Notes under the pieces: model-generated | The model's input: the letters and a program-made list of their open reading frames with translations, nothing else | Told to the model about the DNA's origin: nothing | The model's database searches: none | Translations under genes and position numbers: made by a program | NCBI GenBank assembly: GCA_002325825.1 | Contig: DCSW01000115.1 | Span: 1-13,689 of the forward strand | Reading direction: 5' to 3' | DNA from: Collimonas sp. UBA1456 | Lineage (GTDB): Bacteria > Pseudomonadota > Gammaproteobacteria > Burkholderiales > Burkholderiaceae_D | Length of the DNA stretch: 13,689 nt | In this document: positions 1 through 7,185 of the stretch, piece after piece | Position numbering within the stretch: position 1 is the first letter of the stretch | Layout of the letters: every line of letters starts with the position of its first letter

Positions 1-165
1 TGTTTCTCAGTGACGAATTGGTTATGAAGGTTATTTATCTGACCATCTCGCAAGCCGCGAAGAAATACTTCTGTGTAAATTCTACGGCATTATCAATGAT
101 CATACTTTTGAATACGTACTTCGAATTGGATCATAAAGCGATTTAAGGCTATGCGCCAATTTTGG
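1..165. other. Stretch without a recognisable gene
   Basis: No gene can be supported here. It lies beyond the C-terminal end of the intron reverse transcriptase remnant, where domains V and VI of a group II intron would be expected on the minus strand. I looked for the conserved domain V hairpin and did not find it. A short minus-strand reading near 40-105 (SMIIDNAVEFTQKYFF) faintly resembles the DN.xEFT motif of IS3-type integrase cores, but it is too short to call. Confidence 0.5.
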
Positions 166-851
166 ATCGGCATGGTCCGTTTACAGGGTCTCACGCGGGG
201 CCAGGTAGTGCAACGTCCATCCAGTGGCCCGAGTGATGCGCTCTTGCTAGTGCGGACACTGATCATCCTGATCCAACCAAAACTGTAACAATTGCCGTCG
301 TCCCTGTAGGTTGCCCTGCATATTCACGACGATGCGTTCTTCGAAGTAGGGTTCCCATAAGGGGTCGAAGGGATTTGCGGCAGCCCTAATCTTGCAGAAG
401 CGACGTATCGGAGTATCGGAAACATATAGCAGTTCCACACGTTTCGGTCGTCTATCTAACCACTGCTTGTCTGTATCTGCCGCAGAAATCCAATTCCGTG
501 TTCCTAGTGTATGGAAGTACCATCGTTTAATCCAACGTCGGTCTTTGGCCTGGTGGCGGCTGGTAGCCCATTGCCATAATGTCTACCGGATTTCAGTATC
601 GGCCCGATGAAAGACTGCTTTGGCGACTACATGCCGATGATAGTTGGCCCAGCCTCGGAGAACAGGATTAAGCTGACGAATCAGATTCGATTTGTTTCGC
701 TTGTTTGTTGTCTTGCACGATTGTTCGGACTCTGCTCAAGAATATTGAGACATTCCTTGCGCGACGTCTTGATCAACAACTTCTCGCCGAATTTGCGGAT
801 GTTTTGTCGTGGAAAATCGAATCTATCCTGAACGGGCGCGATCGACAACGT
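166..851 (-). pseudogene. Group II intron reverse transcriptase/maturase remnant (C-terminal part)
   Basis: Intact members of this family splice and reverse-transcribe a group II intron so that it can retrohome. Read on the minus strand, the remnant shows in order: the end of the RT/thumb region (FDFPRQNIRKFGEKLLIK, about 830-780); the maturase segment LIRQLNPVLRGWANYHRHVV (about 680-620); the segment RRWIKRWYF..LGTRNW (about 540-485); and the HNH lead-in NPFDPLWEPYFEER (about 375-335) with GRRQLLQFWLDQD..CPH and ITRATGW. It is broken by a frame change near 700-720 and by in-frame stops at 585-583, 249-247 and 183-181. The N-terminal two thirds, including the YADD catalytic motif, is absent, and I see no flanking intron RNA domains. 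It is a dead fragment. The order of motifs makes the family call firm; the exact ends are approximate. Confidence 0.88.
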
Positions 852-986
852 GGTATCGGCCACTGCGGTTATAATATTTATAAAGATCGTCATTGAAAAT
901 AAAAGTACAACTGATATGATGGAATAAGAGAGCTGGAGTCATAGCTGCAAGGATCATCTGTTTATTGCTGCGGTCGGGACATGCCG
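852..986 (-). other. Spacer with a short hydrophobic reading
   Basis: On the minus strand, between the binding-protein remnant and the intron remnant, there is a short hydrophobic reading (ILAAMTPALLF near 928-896, then LFSMTIFINIITAVAD near 905-850 in other frames). The gene after a NitT/TauT binding protein is often the transporter's permease, so this could be a scrap of that permease. It is too short and too broken to call. Confidence 0.2.
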
Positions 987-1672
987 TTATTTATATTTAG
1001 AGTTGGCTTTTTTCGCAAACTCATTGGTATAAGTTTGCGACAGCTCGATGTTCTTCGAGACAAAGTCCGGATCGAGATTGAAGATCACATCGATCGAACC
1101 GGAGCGCGGTACCGACAAAGGCGCCTGATGGGGCGCAGACACCGATGTACGACACATCGGTCGGCTTCAAGCCCGCCTTGGCCAAGACAGAATTGGACAT
1201 CATGCTGGCCGACGAATCCGGCGCAGTGACGCCAATCTTCTTGCCCTTCATAAATGGGTAATCGATTTGTAATCGGGCATGGTCTTAGTACCCCCCCATC
1301 ACGATTTTCGGCGCCCGCTCCTGCAGTACGAACGCCACGATGTGCTGGTTCTTGGCCTGCATGCTGATGGTGTGCTCAAACGCTCCAATACGGACGACAG
1401 CGTCAATGCTGCCGCCGATCAGTGCCTGCAACGCACCTTGACGACGCTGGAAAAACTGGAAATCTTGACATCCAGTCCTTCATCCGTGACCTAAAATAGC
1501 CGAGTTGCTCAGCAATGGTTAACGGTAGGTAATATAACAGGTTCTTGCCATCGACCGCCATCGATACTTTGATTTTTTACGGCTTCTGTGCAAACAACTT
1601 ACCATTGAAATTAAAGTACCCCGTCAGGAACAAGCAAAGAGCGATTCCGAAATGCTTCAAATTGAATTTCAT
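987..1672 (-). pseudogene. NitT/TauT-type ABC transporter substrate-binding protein, broken
   Basis: Proteins of this family (NMT1/SsuA-like) bind a small substrate in the periplasm and pass it to an ABC importer; the substrate cannot be told here. The start is fixed by ATG at 1672 with GGAAGG eight bases upstream. A signal peptide follows (MKFNLKHFGIALCLFLTGYF...FAQ), then KIKVSMAVDGKNLLYYLPLT, IAEQLGYF, DEGLDVKISSFSS, GALQALIGGSIDAVVRIGAF, KGKKIGVTAPDSSASMM, VLAKAGLKPTDVSYIGV, and a C-terminus IELSQTYTNEFAKKANSKYK ending in TAA at 989-987. Stops interrupt it at 1579-1577 and 1287-1285, the latter beside a run of seven G. Frames change near 1487, 1440 and 1105. The coding length is about 229 codons against roughly 320-340 usual. 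The sequence passes directly from the SGSIDVIFNLDPD region to the C-terminal tail, so an internal deletion of about 100 codons is likely. Confidence 0.88.
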
Positions 1673-1748
1673 TTTGGTTGCCTTCCAAAATATTAATCGA
1701 TATTCCAATGCTACGGCGCGGAGTTGCTTGCAACACCGTCATGTCATT

Positions 1749-1778
1749 TTTATACAGCCATCTTGCCTGGCTTATGAA
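1749..1778 (-). promoter_or_regulatory. Possible sigma70 promoter for the binding-protein remnant
   Basis: On the minus strand TTCATA (1778-1773) and TATAAA (1754-1749) are separated by 18 bases, and TATAAA is preceded by TG directly. The -35 matches only four of six consensus bases. It lies about 75 bases before the ATG at 1672. This is sequence matching only. Confidence 0.25.
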
Positions 1779-1889
1779 CACTGTATGTATTGTTGAGTTG
1801 TATGATAGTATCGCTTTTGAAAATTAAAGGCATCCTGGGGCAGCTATATTTCTGGGTGCAATCATCGCCAAGCTTGAAGAAATCAAAAC

Positions 1890-2486
1890 TTAGGTAGCCC
1901 GGCGATCCAGAATGGCGCGAGCAATCGTGCCGGCATCGACGTATTCAAGTTCGCCGCCAACCGGCACACCACGTGCCAGGCGACTTACCTGCAGGCCGCG
2001 GGCCTTCATGGTTTCGCTGATATAGTGTGCCGTTGCCTCGCCCTCGTTGGTGAAATTGGTAGCTAGAACCACTTCGCTCACCACACCATCGGTGGCGCGT
2101 ACCACCAACTTTTTCAGCTGAATGTCTTTGGGACCGATGCCGTCCAACGGCGACAAACGCCCCATCAGCACGAAATATAACCCCTTGAAGGTGAGAGTTT
2201 GTTCGATCATCAATTGATCGGTTGGGGTTTCGACCACGCACAGCAAGTTCGGATCTCGCTCTGGATCGAGGCAGGTTTCGCACACTTTGTTCTCGGTAAA
2301 GGTATTGCACAAAGCACAATGACGAATTTGCTCGACCGCCTTCATAAGCGCGCGCCCCAGCAAGGCAGCGCCATCACGGTCGTGCTGCAACAGGTGATAG
2401 GCCATGCGCTGCGCCGATTTTGGGCCGATCCCAGGCAGATGACGCAGGGCTTCAGTCAGCAAAGTAAGGCTGGAGGGGATTTTCAC
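1890..2486 (-). CDS. recR: Recombination mediator protein RecR
   Basis: RecR works with RecO (and RecF) to load RecA on single-stranded DNA at gaps during recombinational repair. The protein has 198 residues, the normal family length. Domains in order: a helix-hairpin-helix near residues 12-28 (LPGIGPKSAQRMAYHLLQ); a four-cysteine zinc site at C57, C60, C69 and C72; a Toprim domain from about residue 80 to 175 with NFTNEGEATAHYI; and a C-terminal segment with RGVPVGGELEYVDAGT. The reading frame is open farther upstream, to 2567, but the start chosen is GTG at 2486: GGAAGG lies six bases before it and the protein then begins at the family N-terminus (M)KIPSSL. It is the last gene of dnaX-ybaB-recR. 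The spacer to ybaB is 246 bases, wide for this cluster. No damage is visible. Confidence 0.97.
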   Translation of the reverse strand: MKIPSSLTLLTEALRHLPGIGPKSAQRMAYHLLQHDRDGAALLGRALMKAVEQIRHCALCNTFTENKVCETCLDPERDPNLLCVVETPTDQLMIEQTLTFKGLYFVLMGRLSPLDGIGPKDIQLKKLVVRATDGVVSEVVLATNFTNEGEATAHYISETMKARGLQVSRLARGVPVGGELEYVDAGTIARAILDRRAT

Positions 2487-2732
2487 ATCGAACCTTCCGT
2501 TCAAAAAACCAATTCGTAGTGTGGCACCGCTGGAAACGGATCGCAAAAATGATGCAACATGATGCAACGGTTCGAATGCGCAATGCCAACTTGAAATTCA
2601 CGCGGCTGGCCGCCAGTCATCGAAGCGATGATCGCCAACACCTTTGCCAAGCCAGCCGCGAATATCGACTCCTGAGCAGCTATCACGCCCAGCGACACAA
2701 CGTCAAGAATCCATCTTTCATCCGTAGCGGAA
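2487..2732 (-). other. Wide spacer between ybaB and recR
   Basis: These 246 bases separate two genes that normally lie close together. An open frame of 65 codons (2698-2501, minus) begins MSLGVIAAQESIFAAGL, but it matches no family I know and has no convincing ribosome site. A perfect 10-base tandem duplication, ATGATGCAAC twice, lies at 2549-2568. The spacer may be the remains of a lost small gene or expanded neutral sequence. Confidence 0.4.
2493..2498 (-). promoter_or_regulatory. Ribosome binding site deciding the recR start
   Basis: GGAAGG on the minus strand, six bases before GTG 2486. It supports the GTG start over upstream in-frame codons that would add 27 residues with no family match. 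Confidence 0.7.
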
Positions 2733-3053
2733 TCAGAACGGCATCTTGAAACCGACTGGCATGCCAGCGGTCAAGTCCGACATTTTTTTCGCCGACAATG
2801 CCTCTGCATTGCGTACCGCATCGTTGAAAGCAGCGGCAATCAGATCTTCCAGCATGTCCTTATCATCAGCCAGCAGCGACTCATCGATCGCCACGCGCTT
2901 AACGGTGTTCTTGCAAGTCATCACGACTTTCACCAAGCCCATGCCCGACTCGCCTTCGACTTCAATCAAGGCCAGTTGATCTTGCATCTTCTTCATGTTG
3001 CCCTGCATTGCCTGGGCTTGTTTCATCAGCCCTGCCAATTGGCTCTTCATCAT
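2733..3053 (-). CDS. ybaB: YbaB/EbfC family nucleoid-associated protein
   Basis: YbaB/EbfC proteins are small dimeric DNA-binding proteins that coat the nucleoid; the gene almost always sits between dnaX and recR. The product is 106 residues, the normal length. The N-terminal helix is rich in K, Q and M (LAGLMKQAQAMQGNMKKMQD), followed by the beta-sheet core (IEVEGESGMGLVKVVMTC, VKRVAIDESLL) and the C-terminal helix (MLEDLIAAAFNDAVRNAEAL), ending MPVGFKMPF. Two adjacent ATG codons (3053 and 3050) are possible starts; the first is taken, with a weak purine stretch GAGAGAAG just upstream. It lies 172 bases after the dnaX stop. Intact. Confidence 0.95.
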   Translation of the reverse strand: MMKSQLAGLMKQAQAMQGNMKKMQDQLALIEVEGESGMGLVKVVMTCKNTVKRVAIDESLLADDKDMLEDLIAAAFNDAVRNAEALSAKKMSDLTAGMPVGFKMPF

Positions 3054-3087
3054 GGCGCTTCTCTCATCATGGTGTTTCTCTTAAATA

Positions 3088-3125
3088 AAAAAATGCGGGA
3101 TAAAGCTACCCGGGTAGTCCCTAAA
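3088..3125 (-). terminator. Possible weak terminator between dnaX and ybaB
   Basis: On the minus strand, AGGGA and the perfect palindrome CTACCCGGGTAG are followed by TTTATCCCGCATTTTTTT. The outer GGGA can pair with TCCC, and a run of seven T follows. The stem is bulged, so this is at best an attenuating structure. If real it would separate dnaX from ybaB-recR expression. Confidence 0.3.
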
Positions 3126-3225
3126 GGCCACTCTAGCGTGATGTTTTAATGTCCGCGTGGGGCCCATATCCTCCCAACTGAACAAATAAAAACGTCTACA
3201 TCGCAAATCACATAACCAGAACGCG

Positions 3226-5289
3226 TCAACCCAACGGCCGAATCGATCCCGGCACAATCGATGCGCCAAATTCACGCACCAGGCCCTGTATGAACGGATC
3301 CTTCTGCACAGTCTGCTCCGCCAAACGCTGGCGTTCGCCCCGTGCCGCCATCGCCTGTGCCTGAGCCGTATGGCTCACCGTACCTAGTTCAGTTTCAATC
3401 TTCACCGTACGGCCGAAATGTTCGCCGAGTGCCACCGCCAATTTATCAACGCTGCCGGTGGCCGAGTGCAAAGTAGCAAATGGGATCCGCAAATTGAACT
3501 GCACCGCGGCGGCACTACTGTCGCATTTGACCAGTTCACTCTGCAGCGCCAGCTGCTGAGCCACGCCGCGGACCGCCAGGTTGGCAGCCAGCAGCGGCCA
3601 GTCGCCATCCCAATTCAGACTGGGAACTGGTTGCAGAACCAATGGCGGCTCCGGCACAACCACAGACTGCTGCACTGGTTCGGCCTGCAACTGCGGGCGC
3701 GTTTGATGCGCCGCGACACAAGCCGAAGCACGCGCCGACGGCATCGATTGCGAATACGTTTCAGTTTTTTTTTCAGTCACCGAACTGGGAAAATAGGTAT
3801 CTGGCAAATCCATCGGCAGAGGAATCCCTTCTTCCCAAGGCGGCACGAAAGAGTTTTGCGGCACGTATTCAGGTACGGCTGGTTGGGGAGCAATCGGAGC
3901 CCAACGAGCCACCACTGCTGGAACGGAAGCCGGTTCTGGCAACGATGCCGCTGACTGCGTTGACCATCGTGCTGCACCGACCTTGCGCGACGACGCGGCA
4001 CGCGCCGCTTCCAACGCTGCCCGGGCCGGACTCATGCCGCTGGTATCTGCACACACTACCGGCGCGCTGCTGTTGGCGATTGGAGGCGCACTGCTCAAAC
4101 GCGCTGCGACAGGCGTAACAGATGCTGTTTGTGGCGAGCACGAAGCAGGAGCTGCTACCGGCGGAGCAGCAGACACAGTGCTGCCATCAGCCTGCGGACG
4201 AAACGCCAGCATACGCAACAAGGTCATCGAGAAACCGGCATATTCGTCCGGTGCCAAACCCAGCTCGTTACGGCCATGCACGACGATCTGGTAAAATAAT
4301 TGCACTTCTTCAGCGTCGAACAATCCGGCCAAGCGAATAATTTCTTCGCGCTCAGGAAAATCGTCGGCCAATGCCGCTGGCACGCTTTGCGCCAGCGCGA
4401 TCCGATGCAACAAGCTGCCGAGATCCCCCAGCGCGGCGCTATACGACAGGCTGCGTGTCGCCATGTCATCGGCCACTGCCAACAGGCCGGCACCATTCTT
4501 GACTGCCAGTGCATCAAGTAAGTGGATCAGGTAAGACTGGTCAAGTGCGCCCAGCATGCACTGCACTGCTTCCAGCGTGACCTTGCCGGCGGCATAGGCA
4601 ATCGCCTGATCGGTCAGCGACAACGCATCGCGCATCGAGCCGTGCGCGCCCTGCGTCAGCAGCCGCAAGGCCGGGATTTCGAATTCAATTTGTTCCTGCC
4701 CGAGGATATTGTTTAGGTAGCTGATGATATGACCGGGCGGCATCTGCTTCAGGTTGAATTGCAGGCAGCGCGATAGCACGGTCACCGGAATTTTCTGTGG
4801 GTCGGTAGTGGCAAGAATGAACTTGACATGCTCAGGCGGCTCCTCCAGAGTCTTCAGCATCGAATTGAACGCATGATTGGTCAGCATGTGCACTTCATCG
4901 ATCATGTAGACCTTGAAACGCGCGTTCGACGGTGCATACACCGCCTGCTCCAGCAGTTGCGCCATTTCGTCGACACCGCGATTGGACGCGGCATCCATCT
5001 CGATGTAGTCGACGAATCGTCCAGCATCAATGGCCACGCAAGCTTCGCACACGCCGCAGGGTTCGGCGGTAATGCCGCCATTGCCGTCGACGCCGATGCA
5101 ATTCAGCGATTTCGCCAAGATCCGCGACAAGGTGGTCTTGCCGACCCCGCGCGTACCGGTGAACAGGTAGGCATGATGCAAGCGCCGTTGCTCCAATGCA
5201 TGGGTCAGAGCCCGTACAACGTGCTCCTGGCCGACCAGCGTATCGAAGCTTCTGGGGCGATATTTACGTGCGAGAACTTGGTAAGACAT
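3226..5289 (-). CDS. dnaX: DNA polymerase III tau (gamma/tau) subunit DnaX
   Basis: DnaX is the ATPase motor of the clamp loader, which places the sliding clamp on primed DNA and ties together the replisome. The product has 687 residues from ATG 5289 (MSYQVLARKYRP). The AAA+ part shows Walker A GTRGVGKT (45-52), a four-cysteine zinc module (C64, C78, C81, C84), Walker B VYMIDEVH (127-134), the ATTD sensor (160-163) and the SRC motif (173-175). Domain III follows, then an Ala/Pro-rich linker (about 395-600) and the tau C-terminal domain, which contacts polymerase III alpha (NWDGDWPLLAANL to the end). The frame stays open 24 codons upstream of the chosen start, but those residues do not belong to the family. 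A run of nine A (3773-3765) at codons 506-509 may make a shorter gamma form. First gene of dnaX-ybaB-recR; intact. Confidence 0.98.
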   Translation of the reverse strand: MSYQVLARKYRPRSFDTLVGQEHVVRALTHALEQRRLHHAYLFTGTRGVGKTTLSRILAKSLNCIGVDGNGGITAEPCGVCEACVAIDAGRFVDYIEMDAASNRGVDEMAQLLEQAVYAPSNARFKVYMIDEVHMLTNHAFNSMLKTLEEPPEHVKFILATTDPQKIPVTVLSRCLQFNLKQMPPGHIISYLNNILGQEQIEFEIPALRLLTQGAHGSMRDALSLTDQAIAYAAGKVTLEAVQCMLGALDQSYLIHLLDALAVKNGAGLLAVADDMATRSLSYSAALGDLGSLLHRIALAQSVPAALADDFPEREEIIRLAGLFDAEEVQLFYQIVVHGRNELGLAPDEYAGFSMTLLRMLAFRPQADGSTVSAAPPVAAPASCSPQTASVTPVAARLSSAPPIANSSAPVVCADTSGMSPARAALEAARAASSRKVGAARWSTQSAASLPEPASVPAVVARWAPIAPQPAVPEYVPQNSFVPPWEEGIPLPMDLPDTYFPSSVTEKKTETYSQSMPSARASACVAAHQTRPQLQAEPVQQSVVVPEPPLVLQPVPSLNWDGDWPLLAANLAVRGVAQQLALQSELVKCDSSAAAVQFNLRIPFATLHSATGSVDKLAVALGEHFGRTVKIETELGTVSHTAQAQAMAARGERQRLAEQTVQKDPFIQGLVREFGASIVPGSIRPLG
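3765..3773 (-). promoter_or_regulatory. A9 slippery site in dnaX, possible gamma-subunit signal
   Basis: The coding strand reads GAA AAA AAA ACT GAA. The heptamer A AAA AAA is a classical -1 slippery sequence. After a -1 shift (or one extra A in the mRNA) the next codons are AAC TGA, so the product would stop at residue 509. E. coli dnaX makes gamma by -1 shifting on A AAA AAG into a near-immediate TGA, and Thermus dnaX uses an A9 run with transcript slippage. I see no upstream Shine-Dalgarno stimulator and only a weak downstream hairpin. Confidence 0.5.
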
Positions 5290-5573
5290 ATGGTTTCGAA
5301 GGAGCGAGTATGCGCTGTTGGTTGTGAAATATTGATTAGCACCGAGACACACTACCGTCATTTTACCTGAGAGACACGGACAACATGGTTTTTAAACTTG
5401 CCTTGCCCCGCCATTTTTTGCCGATAACATATTCAGCCACCGCCCACGCAGACTTGGCCCGAGAAAACGCTCGATTCGGCATTGCTCCGGATCAGAAAAA
5501 CTATCATAAGATAGAGAATCAAACCACGAAATCAAAAGTTCATTCAGCTGATAAAGGTAGCAGGATATCAATC
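5290..5573. other. Divergent spacer between dnaX and the aidB remnant
   Basis: These 284 bases must hold the dnaX promoter (minus) and once held the aidB promoter (plus), but no hexamer pair is convincing on either strand. A plus-strand open frame crosses it from 5385 into the aidB remnant; its first 63 codons match nothing I know. In many bacteria the small SRP RNA lies next to dnaX; its GGAAGGAAGCAG-type core is not visible here. Confidence 0.4.
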
Positions 5574-7124
5574 ATGCCAGGGGAAATCCCAGAAATGAAT
5601 AATCAGGTTGATGAGCTCTACCGCAACAACCTGTTCCTTGATGATCCGGTGCCGCAGGCATCTTTGAAACGCCTACACTGGCAATGACACGGCGCCGAAC
5701 TTGGCAGCCGTGAAACCCCTGTCAGCTGGCCGAACTAGCGAACCACCATCAGCCCAAACCGAGCACTTTCGACCGCGTAGGCAACCGCATCGACGTTGTC
5801 ACATTCCATGCCATCCTGGCATGCATTACTGGGCTTGCTGCGACGCTAATGGCTGCACGCCGCCCCGCCATGAATAAAGCCGCACAGCGACAGCCACGTG
5901 GCACGCCCGCCGGCTATTTCCCGCACGCTCATCTCGAGGCAGGCTCACCCTGCTCGACCACCATGACCCTCGCATCAATCCCGGTCCTGCAACAGGCACG
6001 TGCACTGTTTGCAGTATTGCAATAAAGTAATTATTGTACCAACATTATCCGCGCAGCCTAGTACTTTAGCACAAGACTTCGATCCTGATGGGCATGACGG
6101 AAAAGCAAGGCGGCTCCGATGTGCGCAGCAACACCACGAGCGCGACGCCATTGGCAGGCGGCAGCGGGCGTTGCGCTGACTACCTGCCGAACGGTCACAA
6201 GTAGTTTTGCTCGGCGCCGATGTGCGATGCGTAGCACATAGTGCTGGCGCGCACCGAGATAGGCTTGAGTTGTCTCTTCGTACTGCGCTGGCAGCTAGAC
6301 GGCAATAAAAATTCGATCCTCATCCAGCGCCTCAAAGACAAACTCGACAACCACTACAATTTCAACAGCAAAGTTGAGTTCAAGGACGCTTTCGGCATCA
6401 TGGTCGGCGCTGAAAGACGAGGCATCCCGACCATCATCGAAATAGCCAACCAGCCCCGCCTCGATTGCATCATCGGCCCTGCCGACGTGATGCGCCAGGA
6501 GCTGCAGCATGAGCGCCATCGCATTGGGTTCTGGCGCCATCTAGCCAAACAACCGCTGATGCAAAACGTGCTGTCAGACCTGGCGCTTGAAAGTGCGTCC
6601 GCACGCTGCTGACGCCCCAACTAGCAAGCACATTGAACATCCGGACGATCCGCTGTAACGCACCTGACGCCGTATCGTCACGACTGAAGCCAAATTCTGG
6701 ATTTGCAAGTGGGCGCTGGAGTTTATCAGCGAATTCATGGAAGTATGGGGCGGTAACGGATACGTCGAAACTGACCCGATGGCACGCTTCTATCGGGAAG
6801 CGCCGGGCATGTGATGTTCCTAGACGTGCTACGGGCGATTGAACGCGAACCGGCCTACTGCTGGCACAACTGGCCGAGGTGGCCGCAAGCCACTCAGACC
6901 TGTGCACCATGCTGGATAAATTGCTCAAGGACTTAACGACACCGCCGCAACAACGAGAAATGCTAGCGCACCGCTTTGTACAAAAACTGGTGCTAACAAT
7001 CCAGAGCGCACTGATGTTACAGCACACGCCGACTGCAACCGCCGACGCATTCATCGCCAGCCTCAATGAAGCAACCGACTGCCGCGTCTACGGCGCATTC
7101 GCGGCAACCCATCTGCAATGGTAG
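5574..7124 (+). pseudogene. aidB: AidB-type acyl-CoA dehydrogenase, broken
   Basis: AidB-like proteins are FAD enzymes of the acyl-CoA dehydrogenase superfamily, linked in E. coli to the alkylation response. ATG 5574 has AGGA eight bases upstream. Family blocks follow in order but in changing frames: NNQVDELY..NLFLDDPVPQ (5598 on), FDRVGNRIDVVTFHA (about 5770), LEAGSPCSTTMTLASIPVLQ (about 5935), MGMTEKQGGSDVRSNTT (from 6088), GHK*FCSAPMCDA (about 6196-6232), IQRLKDKL..FKDAFGIMVGAERRGIPTIIE (6330-6440), LAKQPLMQNVLSDLALESA (6540-6600), FMEVWGGNGYVETDPMARFY (from 6733), REAPGM and a C-terminal helical part to 7124. It has at least six stops or frame changes, yet the total span (about 517 codons) is near the family length of about 540-560. 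Decay is therefore mainly by point changes and small indels. It converges on mrcA with a 61-base gap. Confidence 0.88.
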
Positions 7125-7185
7125 ATTTTGCAGCATGCGTGATTGCAATAGAAAACCTATCACTCAACCGATGCAATTGGCAAAT

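Noticed and set aside
2487..2567. 27-codon extension of RecR
   Set aside because: GTG 2486 has a well placed GGAAGG and gives the normal 198-residue protein.
2501..2698. 65-codon minus-strand frame between ybaB and recR
   Set aside because: No family resemblance, no convincing ribosome site, and it overlaps the recR ribosome site and upstream region.
3418..3954. 178-codon plus-strand frame opposite dnaX
   Set aside because: It is antisense to the dnaX linker and tau domain; low-complexity, no family signal.
5290..5361. 24-codon N-terminal extension of DnaX
   Set aside because: The family begins at MSYQVLARKYRP; the upstream residues match nothing and no better ribosome site is seen.
5290..5573. 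Small SRP RNA next to dnaX
   Set aside because: Looked for the conserved GGAAGGAAGCAG-type core on both strands and did not find it.
6470..7066. 198-codon minus-strand frame over aidB
   Set aside because: The plus strand carries recognisable acyl-CoA dehydrogenase blocks here; the minus-strand reading is a shadow.
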